A stretch of 16,311 nucleotides of DNA, from contig CALVRK010000016.1 in NCBI GenBank assembly GCA_944358565.1, positions 1-16,311 of the forward strand, given 5' to 3'. The translations under genes were made by a program, and so were the position numbers. Position 1 is the first letter of the stretch. The number at the start of each line of letters is the position of its first letter. Under the pieces are notes generated by a model. That model was not told the DNA's origin, ran no database searches, and saw only the letters and a list, made by a program, of their open reading frames with translations. Shown here piece after piece: positions 6,355 through 13,462 of this stretch. The DNA comes from an uncultured Bacilli bacterium. Lineage in GTDB: Bacteria; Bacillota_I; Bacilli_A; RF39; UBA660.

Positions 6355-6753
6355 TTATGCAGCTTTTGGTAATTTTTTTCTTTTCTTGCATAAAACTCTA
6401 ACTTTATTTATTTGATAGATAGCATCTGTTAAAATCTCTTCTTTACCTTTAATAAACTTAATGTTGCTTTGTGGCTTAGTTATTTGAAGTGGTAGCATTT
6501 TAGTCAACATGTGATTTAAATTTTCTTCACCTTTTTTATCTAAATATATATTAGCTAAGTGATGAATACTGATAGTATTTTCAGCAATAAAACTATCTAA
6601 CTCATGTAACTCTATTTCAGTTAAATTATCTAAATTTTCACTATATCCATATATTTTTTGAATTAATTCAAAGTCTACTATTTGGTGTTCTTCATTATAT
6701 GTTTTTAAGGCTTCTTTGATATCTCTTAAGTAGTTTAATTTGTTTTTTTGCAT
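6355..6753 (-). CDS. Hypothetical soluble protein, 132 residues
   Basis: Not recognised. The protein is 132 residues, predicted cytoplasmic and mostly helical, with no signal peptide or membrane segment. It has an acidic middle (YSENLDNLTEIELHELDSF, about 51-69) and a basic C-terminus (VLCKKRKKLPKAA) with one cysteine. A Lys/Arg-rich tail on a small helical protein could mean nucleic acid contact, but this is speculation. The start ATG follows AAAGGAAGTG. It stands alone behind a perfect consensus promoter that overlaps the stop codon of the upstream metallopeptidase gene, and precedes the two-component pair by 61 bp. The T-rich stretch right after the stop is only a weak terminator candidate. 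Confidence 0.75.
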   Translation of the reverse strand: MQKNKLNYLRDIKEALKTYNEEHQIVDFELIQKIYGYSENLDNLTEIELHELDSFIAENTISIHHLANIYLDKKGEENLNHMLTKMLPLQITKPQSNIKFIKGKEEILTDAIYQINKVRVLCKKRKKLPKAA

Positions 6754-6782
6754 GTTATCACTTCCTTTAACAGACGTATTTA

Positions 6783-6821
6783 ATTATATCTCTAAATAGC
6801 GTGCTTGTCAAGTTGTGTCAA
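6783..6821 (-). promoter_or_regulatory. Perfect consensus promoter with doubled TTGACA
   Basis: On the minus strand TTGACA (6811-6806), exactly 17 bp, then TATAAT (6788-6783): both hexamers match sigma-A consensus fully. A second TTGACA lies at 6821-6816, ten bases upstream, forming TTGACA-N4-TTGACA, possibly a regulator site or a spare -35. It drives the 132-residue gene and overlaps the TGA of the gene upstream. Confidence 0.75.
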
Positions 6822-7786
6822 ATTTTTGCATTTTTATTAAATGACTTCTTGACAAGTATTTTTTTGCTATATGAAAGTTCTTGTTTCTTTTGTGAAATAG
6901 AATTTGTTTGATATAATTTTTGAATTTTATGCTTTAATTTTAAATAATCTATCATGGTTAAACGGTTATCTAAAAAACCGTCTATTTCGACAAGGATATT
7001 AATAGCCTCTTCTAAACTCATACTTTTTAATAATTCACCAATAAGTCCGATCGCATCGGCATTAAAGTAGTCAGTGATCATATCTTCTTTATCTTCATAA
7101 AATAATTCAATTAATTCGGCTAGTTTTTGGAGTTTAGTATAAGATTTACTTTTTTTAGCAAAAAATCTTTTGTTTAAAAGTTCGGTATAACCTTCATTTA
7201 AGCCTTTACCAAGTGATTCACCTGTTTCTAAACATATATGAAAGCCTGAAACATTATATGAAAAGTCTGATGATGCGGCATGGAGTAGTTCATGATATAA
7301 GGTGGTGTTATTTTGATCAAAATAAATATCAATTTGTTTGCTGCATAAAGTATAAGTACCGGCTTTAATTTGGTTACCGTTTTTTAAAGCTTCTTTTTGC
7401 GGAAGATAGTTGATAGTAATATATGGAGCATTTTTCATAAAGTTTCGCATATTTTCGATTTTTACATTTTTTAATAAATCGCTAGCAAAGATAAATAATG
7501 TTTCATTTTCTTCTTTTAGTTTTTTAGTAACTTGTAAAAAGCGAGCCATTTCAATTTGCGTAAATTTTCCGTATAATGGAGTGTCTAGGTCAATATTTTT
7601 TAACTCTTGTAGATTTTTATATAAAACTAGTTTTCTTTTTTCTAAACTATTTTTTATTTCTTTTCGTTTTGCTTTTTTATCTTTATATGTTTTATATAAC
7701 TCTTTAACATCTTTATATGCTATTTTAAAATTATAGATATTAAAAATCATTAATAAAATTATCATAATATTAACAATTATATTCAT
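6818..7786 (-). CDS. Membrane-anchored putative zinc metallopeptidase (HELLH)
   Basis: Likely membrane-bound protein with a gluzincin-like zinc site; no named family recognised. I chose the ATG at 7786 (322 residues): an AAAGGA ribosome binding site sits 9 nt before it, but directly abuts the ATG at 7795, which would give 325 residues. It has a hydrophobic N-terminal helix (about 1-20), then a basic coiled-coil-like stretch (about 27-60 with Lys/Glu heptads). In the longer numbering HELLH is at 168-172, and a downstream NEGYTELLNKR (200-210) offers a third ligand glutamate (E201 or E205) 28-32 residues on. The DIYFDQN strand before HELLH fits a peptidase edge strand. The substrate is unknown. 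It has its own promoter, so it is not part of the ABC operon upstream. Confidence 0.75.
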   Translation of the reverse strand: MNIIVNIMIILLMIFNIYNFKIAYKDVKELYKTYKDKKAKRKEIKNSLEKRKLVLYKNLQELKNIDLDTPLYGKFTQIEMARFLQVTKKLKEENETLFIFASDLLKNVKIENMRNFMKNAPYITINYLPQKEALKNGNQIKAGTYTLCSKQIDIYFDQNNTTLYHELLHAASSDFSYNVSGFHICLETGESLGKGLNEGYTELLNKRFFAKKSKSYTKLQKLAELIELFYEDKEDMITDYFNADAIGLIGELLKSMSLEEAINILVEIDGFLDNRLTMIDYLKLKHKIQKLYQTNSISQKKQELSYSKKILVKKSFNKNAKI

Positions 7787-7810
7787 TATAATCATTCCTT
7801 TGCGGGCATT

Positions 7811-7838
7811 ATTATATCATGTTTTTTAATTTTGTAAA
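7811..7838 (-). promoter_or_regulatory. Promoter of the metallopeptidase gene
   Basis: TTTACA (7838-7833), 16-bp spacer, TATAAT (7816-7811) on the minus strand, with an extended TGA before the -10. It begins within the T-run of the ABC operon terminator. Confidence 0.65.
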
Positions 7839-7842
7839 GAAA

Positions 7843-7864
7843 AACAGTAGGATTTTCTACTGTT
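7843..7864 (-). terminator. Terminator of the marR-ABC operon
   Basis: 8-bp stem AACAGTAG/CTACTGTT with a 6-nt loop, followed on the minus strand by TTTCTTT. The stem includes the TAG stop of the second ABC gene (7859-7857). Confidence 0.75.
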
Positions 7865-10184
7865 CGAACTGTGAATTATAAAGGCTTGCATAAAAGCCAT
7901 TTTGTTTCATTAACTCTTTGTGATTACCCTGCTCGATAATATTTCCATCTTTCATTACTAAGATGAGATCAGCGTTTTTAATGGTTGATAATCTATGGGC
8001 AATTATAAACGATGTTTTACCTTCGGTTAGTTTATCCATAGCAGTTCCAACAAGTTCTTCAGTTCTAGTATCAACGTTTGAGGTTGCTTCATCTAAGATT
8101 AAGAAAGGTGAATCTTCAATCATTCCTCTTGCGATAGTAAGTAACTGTCTTTGACCGGCTGAAACACTTTCATTATCATTTAATAGCGTATCATATCCTT
8201 TAGGTAATGTTCTAATAAAGTGATCTAGACCAACTTCTTTACAAACTTCACTTACTTTTTTATCGGAAATGTTAGTTCTATTATATATAATGTTTTCTTT
8301 AATGGTTCCTTCGAATAACCAGGTGTCTTGTAAGACCATAGTGAATAGTTCGTGAATATTTTCTCTAGTTAATTCTTTAGTAGAAACCCCATCTATTTTG
8401 ATATCTCCAGAGTTAATATCATAAAATTTCATAAGCAAGTTTACCATAGTTGTTTTACCAGCTCCGGTTGGGCCTACAATAGCAACTTTTTGACCAGGTT
8501 TCGCATGAGCGCTGAAATCTTTGATGGTAGGTTTATCATTACCATCATATTTAAAGACAACGTTTTCAAAGTCAATATAACCTTTAACATCTTCTTTATT
8601 TAAATGTTTTGTTAAGTTATCTTGACTACTCATTTCGGTCTCGTCGATAAATTCAAAGACCCTTTCACTAGCGGCAGCTGTTGACTGAAGTGAGGTAGTT
8701 GCTTGGGCAATTTGTGATAATGGATTAGTAAATAGTCTAACATATGTCATAAAGGCAACAATAACACCAAAGGAAATTTGACCATTCATTGTAAGCATAG
8801 CTCCGACAATACAAACAGCAACATAACCAAAGTTACCAATGAAAGCCATAAGTGGTTGCATTAAACCTGATAAGAATTGACTTTTTTTATTACTTTGACA
8901 AACTTTATTATTATAGTCATCAAATTTTTCAGTAGCTTCTACCTTACCATTATATGCTTTAACGACGTTTAATCCTGAATATATCTCTTCAATGTGACCA
9001 TTTAAATGACCTAGTTCAGTTTGTCTTTGTAAGAAATATTTTTGTGAATTTTTTAAAATTAAAGCCATACCAACAAAGCCGATTAAACTTGAAATAATAG
9101 CGGTTAGAGCTAAAATCCAGTTAGTTACAAACATCATAATTATACTACCTAAAAATAAAGTGATACTACTTACTAGCGATGCTAATGACTGGTTCATAGA
9201 TTGAGCAATCATATCGACATCGTTAGTAACTCTTGATAAAATGTCACCAACTTGATTTTTATCAAAGTATTTAAGAGGTAATTTATTTATTTTAACTGAT
9301 ATTTGATTTCTTAAATTGTTGGCAAATTTATTTGAAACATTAGTCATACAAATTGACTGAATGTATGTGAATAAGGCACTAGCTAGATACATGCAGACAA
9401 GTAATAAAGTTATACCTTTAATTTTACCCATATCCATTACAGGCTCGATAGCTTCTTTAATCGATTTTGGAAGAGTATCTAAGGTTTTATATAACTGTGA
9501 TTCATCACTTTTTTTATCTAATGAGCTTAAAGTTTTTATATATTCATATTGATCTTGTGCGGAAATTTTTATACCGTCGATTGTTATTTCATCGAAGAAA
9601 ATATTTTGTAGATTTTCAGATAGATCAATTTTTGATATATCGTCACTATGTTTAATTAAATTTATTTTATCTTTACCTTTAATTATTTGATTATCATACT
9701 TTGAATCTTGAAATATTTTTTCGAGAATACTATTTGGTAGTGATGATAATTTTTGGAATGTTGCAGTTTGCGCGCCACCTTCTAATTCACTTAAAATATT
9801 TTGAAAGTTTTCTTTATCTTTGTTTGATATTTCACTATCCTTCATAATTTCTCTAATATTATTTTCGGACATATCCGGGTTTAATATTTTTGGAAGTATT
9901 TCTTTTAATTTATCTTCATTTAAATTTTGACTAGCGGATTTATTTAAAGCTGCCATATTGTCTTTATTGATAACTAAACCTTTAGAAATTTCATCGGTTA
10001 GATCAGACAATCTATTAGGCGCTAAAATGGATAAAATGGAACCCAAAATTGCAAGGGTAAAAGCGATGACAATTAAAGTTTTATAAATATCTAATTCTGA
10101 GAATAAACGTTTAATCGCACCTTTAAAGTCTTTTGCTTTTTCGTATGATCCGTTTCCTCCAGGTCCATGATTTGGTCTAGGCAT
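7857..10184 (-). CDS. ABC exporter half-transporter, consensus-site subunit with large external insert
   Basis: Fused membrane/ATPase half of a heterodimeric multidrug-type ABC exporter (BmrCD/LmrCD-like). At 775 residues it is far longer than the usual 580-600, because about 190 extra hydrophilic residues lie between helix 1 (about 34-56) and helix 2 (about 256-278), in the outward-facing loop. The ATPase domain has Walker A GPTGAGKT (571-578), a signature that departs from LSGGQ (SVSAGQ, 673-678), Walker B ILDEA with catalytic E699, and switch H730. The intact Glu and His make this the partner that supplies the hydrolytic site, while its altered signature faces the degenerate site. It overlaps the upstream ABC gene by 8 bp and has a strong AAGGAGG ribosome binding site. 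The substrate is unknown. Confidence 0.93.
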   Translation of the reverse strand: MPRPNHGPGGNGSYEKAKDFKGAIKRLFSELDIYKTLIVIAFTLAILGSILSILAPNRLSDLTDEISKGLVINKDNMAALNKSASQNLNEDKLKEILPKILNPDMSENNIREIMKDSEISNKDKENFQNILSELEGGAQTATFQKLSSLPNSILEKIFQDSKYDNQIIKGKDKINLIKHSDDISKIDLSENLQNIFFDEITIDGIKISAQDQYEYIKTLSSLDKKSDESQLYKTLDTLPKSIKEAIEPVMDMGKIKGITLLLVCMYLASALFTYIQSICMTNVSNKFANNLRNQISVKINKLPLKYFDKNQVGDILSRVTNDVDMIAQSMNQSLASLVSSITLFLGSIIMMFVTNWILALTAIISSLIGFVGMALILKNSQKYFLQRQTELGHLNGHIEEIYSGLNVVKAYNGKVEATEKFDDYNNKVCQSNKKSQFLSGLMQPLMAFIGNFGYVAVCIVGAMLTMNGQISFGVIVAFMTYVRLFTNPLSQIAQATTSLQSTAAASERVFEFIDETEMSSQDNLTKHLNKEDVKGYIDFENVVFKYDGNDKPTIKDFSAHAKPGQKVAIVGPTGAGKTTMVNLLMKFYDINSGDIKIDGVSTKELTRENIHELFTMVLQDTWLFEGTIKENIIYNRTNISDKKVSEVCKEVGLDHFIRTLPKGYDTLLNDNESVSAGQRQLLTIARGMIEDSPFLILDEATSNVDTRTEELVGTAMDKLTEGKTSFIIAHRLSTIKNADLILVMKDGNIIEQGNHKELMKQNGFYASLYNSQFEQ

Positions 10185-11937
10185 TTTCTAGTTCCTCCTT
10201 TGAAAGTTGTGACAGTGCTATTTGTTTATAAATATCACAAGTTTTTAATAATTCTTTATGGGTTCCAATACCGACACATTTACCGCTATCTAAAACAACT
10301 ATTTTATCGGCATTCATAATAGTTCCAATTCTTTGAGCAACAATTAAGCTAGTCGCATTTTTAGTATAGTTTTTTAACTCTTTACGAAGAACGGCGTCAG
10401 TTTTATAATCTAAAGCTGAAAATGAGTCATCAAAGATGTATATTTCTGGGTCTTTAGCAATAGCTCTTGCAATAGCTAAACGCTGTTTTTGACCACCTGA
10501 AACGTTAGTTCCGCCTTGGGCAATATGAGTTTCATATTGTTTTTCCATTTTTTCGATGAATTCATCGGCCTGCGCTATAGTAGCAGCTTCTTTGATTTTT
10601 TCTTGGTTAATTTCTTCTTTACCATTATCTCCATAACTAATGTTATAATTAACGGTACCAGCAAACATAACGGCTTTTTGTGGTACATAACCAAGTTTAT
10701 TATTTAAAGCTTCGGTTTTATATTCTTTAACATTAACTCCATCGATTAACACTTCACCTTCAGTGGCATCGTAAAATCTTGGAACTAAGTTAATTAAAGT
10801 TGATTTACCACTACCAGTTGAACCGATAAAGGCAATTGTTTCTCCCCTATTTACTTTAAATGAAATGTTTTCTAAAACATATTCATCAGCATCTGGGTAT
10901 TTAAAGGAAACATTTTTAAATTCTACAGTTCCTTTTTCTTTAGTTTCTCCATTAAAGGTTCCTGGGATGATTTTTTGTTTAGTATCTAATACTTCATTAA
11001 TTCTTTTTGCAGATACACTAGCTCTTGGTAAGATCATGAAAATCATAGCAAGCATTAAAAACGACATAATAACTTGCATAGCATATGAACTAAAGACAAT
11101 CATGTTACCAAATATAGTTATTTTATCGGCTAAGATAGAATTTTGAATTAGTCCAGCCCCTATAAAGTAAATTGATAAGGTTAATCCATACATGATTAAA
11201 TACATAACAGGCATCATTATGGCGAATTTCTTTTGGTTAAAAAGTTGTAAATTTGTAAGGTCATTATTGACTTTATCAAATTTTTCTTCTTGGTATTTTT
11301 CAGCATTGAAAGCTCTAACAACTCTAATACCAGTTAAATTTTCACGGGTAATACCATTGATTTTATCGATTAATTTTTGGACGATTTTAAATCTTGGAAT
11401 AACAATAATCATAAGAGTGATGATAACCCCAAGCAATATTAAAACAGCAATACCGGTAATGGCACTCCATTGCCAACCTTTATTTAATATTTTAGTGATA
11501 GCCCAAACAGCAGTAATTGGAGCTTTAACTAGTAGTTGTAAACCCATGGCAATAAGCATTTCAATTTGGGTGACATCATTAGTTGTTCTAGTGATTAAAC
11601 TACTTGTTTGAAAGTTTTTAATTTCTTCGGTATCAATATTTAAAGCTTTTTCGAAAATTTGTTTTCGCGTATTTTTAGAAAATTCGGAAGCAATATATGC
11701 GGCAAAATAACCAGCGCCAACAGCAAATATTAAACTACCTAAGGCACATAAAACCATATAGCCACCATTTAAAATGATTTCACTCATTTCGCTACCTTCA
11801 GTTTGAACTAGGACTGTAATTTCAGACATATAGTCAGGAATTTTAAGTTCTAACCATACTTGACCAACAATTAAAATGACGCAAAATAGTGCGAATAACC
11901 ATTCTTTTTTAGTTAAATTTTTAAGTAATTTTAGCAT
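10177..11937 (-). CDS. ABC exporter half-transporter, degenerate-site subunit
   Basis: First ABC gene of the operon, 586 residues with six helices in the N-terminal 310 residues and one ATPase domain. Walker A is GSTGSGKST (372-380) and the signature is canonical VSGGQ (479-483). The catalytic glutamate is replaced by aspartate (IFDDS, D504) and the switch histidine by glutamine (VAQR, Q535). Such losses mark the non-hydrolytic half of heterodimeric exporters such as BmrC or TM287, and they complement the intact residues of the partner encoded downstream. The start ATG overlaps the end of marR by 7 bp, behind AAGGATG. Together with the MarR regulator this suggests drug or toxic-metabolite export; the actual substrate is not visible. 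Confidence 0.94.
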   Translation of the reverse strand: MLKLLKNLTKKEWLFALFCVILIVGQVWLELKIPDYMSEITVLVQTEGSEMSEIILNGGYMVLCALGSLIFAVGAGYFAAYIASEFSKNTRKQIFEKALNIDTEEIKNFQTSSLITRTTNDVTQIEMLIAMGLQLLVKAPITAVWAITKILNKGWQWSAITGIAVLILLGVIITLMIIVIPRFKIVQKLIDKINGITRENLTGIRVVRAFNAEKYQEEKFDKVNNDLTNLQLFNQKKFAIMMPVMYLIMYGLTLSIYFIGAGLIQNSILADKITIFGNMIVFSSYAMQVIMSFLMLAMIFMILPRASVSAKRINEVLDTKQKIIPGTFNGETKEKGTVEFKNVSFKYPDADEYVLENISFKVNRGETIAFIGSTGSGKSTLINLVPRFYDATEGEVLIDGVNVKEYKTEALNNKLGYVPQKAVMFAGTVNYNISYGDNGKEEINQEKIKEAATIAQADEFIEKMEKQYETHIAQGGTNVSGGQKQRLAIARAIAKDPEIYIFDDSFSALDYKTDAVLRKELKNYTKNATSLIVAQRIGTIMNADKIVVLDSGKCVGIGTHKELLKTCDIYKQIALSQLSKEELENA

Positions 11938-12380
11938 AATTTCATCCTTTCTTCTTTTATGTTTTGGTTCATTTTAGCCAGCACTGATAAAAAAATATCT
12001 AGATCTTTTTTATCAATGCCTTTGGTAACAACTTTTTCAGCGCTGTTTAAACTTTTTTTGACTGTTTCAAAATTAATAAGAGCTTTATCACTTAGAATAA
12101 TCTCTTTTATTCTAGTATCATTTTTATCTGGAATTTTATAAATAAGGCCATTTTTTTCCATTGTTTTTAAAATTTCAGACAATGTAGCTCTCCTTAAATT
12201 TAAAGCGTTACCGATATCTCTTTGATAGACTTTATCGCCTTTTTTTGAAAATATGTAATGAAGAATTTGCATTTGCGCAGGTGTTGGAAATTCTTTTTTT
12301 TCTACTTTAGTTTCACAGATATATCTAATAATTTCGTGATTTAAGTTTTTTATTTGATAAGTTACTCTTAACTTTTCCAT
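11931..12380 (-). CDS. MarR-family transcriptional regulator
   Basis: A 149-residue winged-helix regulator. The recognition region is about 48-88 (KVYQRDIGNALNLRRATLSEI, then KTMEKNGLIYKI), followed by the wing with the conserved DKNDTR (80s-90s) typical of MarR proteins, with dimerising helices at both ends. It is first gene of an operon with two ABC exporter genes, overlapping the first by 7 bp. MarR proteins in this position usually repress their own operon and release on binding a drug or phenolic ligand. The promoter has an imperfect inverted repeat over the -35 that could be its operator. The start ATG follows GAAGGTGAG. Confidence 0.93.
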   Translation of the reverse strand: MEKLRVTYQIKNLNHEIIRYICETKVEKKEFPTPAQMQILHYIFSKKGDKVYQRDIGNALNLRRATLSEILKTMEKNGLIYKIPDKNDTRIKEIILSDKALINFETVKKSLNSAEKVVTKGIDKKDLDIFLSVLAKMNQNIKEERMKLC

Positions 12381-12409
12381 AAACTCACCTTCTTTAACAC
12401 CCGTAGTAC

Positions 12410-12449
12410 ATTTTATTACTTATTATAAAAATTGTCAATAACCTAACAA
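12410..12449 (-). promoter_or_regulatory. Promoter and putative MarR operator of the exporter operon
   Basis: On the minus strand TTGACA (12438-12433), 17-bp spacer, TAAAAT (12415-12410): a strong sigma-A promoter starting near 12403. An imperfect inverted repeat, TTGTTAGGTTATTGACAA (12449-12432), covers the -35 and is of the size MarR dimers bind. Operator function is inferred from position. Confidence 0.65.
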
Positions 12450-12494
12450 TTTCATTTTGCATTTTACATATTTTACCATAATTAGCGTTTTAAA

Positions 12495-12515
12495 AAGATA
12501 AGCAAAACTTATCTT
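12495..12515 (-). terminator. Terminator of the first deacetylase gene
   Basis: 8-bp stem AAGATAAG/CTTATCTT, 5-nt loop, followed by TTT to give a five-T run on the minus strand (12496-12492). The stem includes the first two bases of the TAA stop (12516-12514). Confidence 0.75.
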
Positions 12516-13371
12516 AATTGTTGATGTGGTGATGAATTTGCGGAGTACTTTTGGTTATTTTAGCAAAGGTGTAACCGTTTGCTTTAGCATATTTTATAAT
12601 ATCTCTTAAGGCGTCTTTGGTTGAGACTTTGGTAGATAAGTCATGCATTAAAATTATATTAGTTCCACTATGTATTCTATTCGTTACATTCATATAAATG
12701 TCTTCTTTAGTTAAATTTCCCGAAGCATCTTCACTATCGATGTTCCAGTCAAAATAGTAAAATGATTTTTTTGCTAATGCACTAGTTATTCTAGTGATGA
12801 TACCAAGATTATATTTTTTAGATATAGTGTTAGAAGAACCACCAGGTAATCTTATAATCCTAGACTTAACTCCTGTTATCCTAAAGACTTTTTGTCTAAT
12901 GTTATTTAAGTCGTTAAAGTAATTTTCATCAGATGAATAAACATAACTATAATTATGGGTTGAGGTATGAAGACCAATAGTATGGTTCTCAGCTTGCATT
13001 CTTCTTACTACATCAGCATATTTATCAATTTGCCTTTCAGTGACAAAGAATGTTGCTGGAACATTTTCATCTTTTAAAATATCTAATATTTCTTCTGTTA
13101 AGTAACTAGGTCCATCATCGAAGGTTAAATAGACTGTTTTGTCAGAAATTATTGATGGATTAATATTTTCTTTTTTTATTTGTTTTTGTTTAGGGTAATT
13201 TATTTTTTTATTATAATTTACTAAAGGTTTTATTTCTTTAAAAGTTTGTTTTGGCGTGTTTATTTTAATTAAGTAACTTATAAAAAAAGCAATATTAAAA
13301 AACAAACAAATAATAATGATTATAGGAATTTTGTATTTTATAATATTTTTTTTAATATTTTGATACTGCAT
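12514..13371 (-). CDS. Membrane-anchored polysaccharide deacetylase (NodB domain)
   Basis: Extracytoplasmic carbohydrate esterase family 4 enzyme removing N-acetyl groups from peptidoglycan or a surface polysaccharide. I start it at ATG 13371 (285 residues): a GTG three codons earlier is part of the AGGTGAG ribosome binding site. One membrane helix (about 14-37) is followed by a linker rich in Lys, Asn and Pro, then the NodB domain from about 80. Numbered from that GTG, the motifs are TFDDGP (86-91, catalytic and metal Asp 88/89), HTSTH (138-142, metal histidines), RLPGG (177-181), DWNID (211-215) and ILMHD (H246). All five catalytic motifs are present. It is a tandem paralogue of the next gene, sharing SSNTISKKY and the DALRxIIxYxKxNGYTF ending. 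It has its own promoter and terminator. Confidence 0.9.
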   Translation of the reverse strand: MQYQNIKKNIIKYKIPIIIIICLFFNIAFFISYLIKINTPKQTFKEIKPLVNYNKKINYPKQKQIKKENINPSIISDKTVYLTFDDGPSYLTEEILDILKDENVPATFFVTERQIDKYADVVRRMQAENHTIGLHTSTHNYSYVYSSDENYFNDLNNIRQKVFRITGVKSRIIRLPGGSSNTISKKYNLGIITRITSALAKKSFYYFDWNIDSEDASGNLTKEDIYMNVTNRIHSGTNIILMHDLSTKVSTKDALRDIIKYAKANGYTFAKITKSTPQIHHHINN

Positions 13372-13388
13372 ACTTCTCACCTACTACA

Positions 13389-13417
13389 ATTATACCTTAA
13401 AATATAAGCTTTTTCAA
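13389..13417 (-). promoter_or_regulatory. Promoter of the first deacetylase gene
   Basis: TTGAAA (13417-13412), 17-bp spacer, TATAAT (13394-13389) on the minus strand, a near-consensus promoter. A 7-bp inverted repeat, AAGCTTT/AAAGCTT (13406-13422), covers the -35 and may be a regulator site or a minor hairpin. Confidence 0.7.
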
Positions 13418-13439
13418 AGCTTTTACTATATTAATATAA

Positions 13440-13462
13440 AAGTCTACTGTTTTAGTAGACTT
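13440..13462 (-). terminator. Terminator of the Ig-like deacetylase gene
   Basis: 9-bp stem AAGTCTACT/AGTAGACTT with a 5-nt loop, followed by TTATATT on the minus strand. The stem begins on the stop codon (13463-13461). Confidence 0.7.

Noticed and set aside
11192..11611. Plus-strand open frame of 139 codons opposite the first ABC gene
   Set aside because: It is antisense to the membrane domain of a clear exporter; its hydrophobic composition is the usual shadow of membrane helices read backwards. The same applies to shorter plus-strand frames at 3762-4067, 7410-7736 and 10865-11146.
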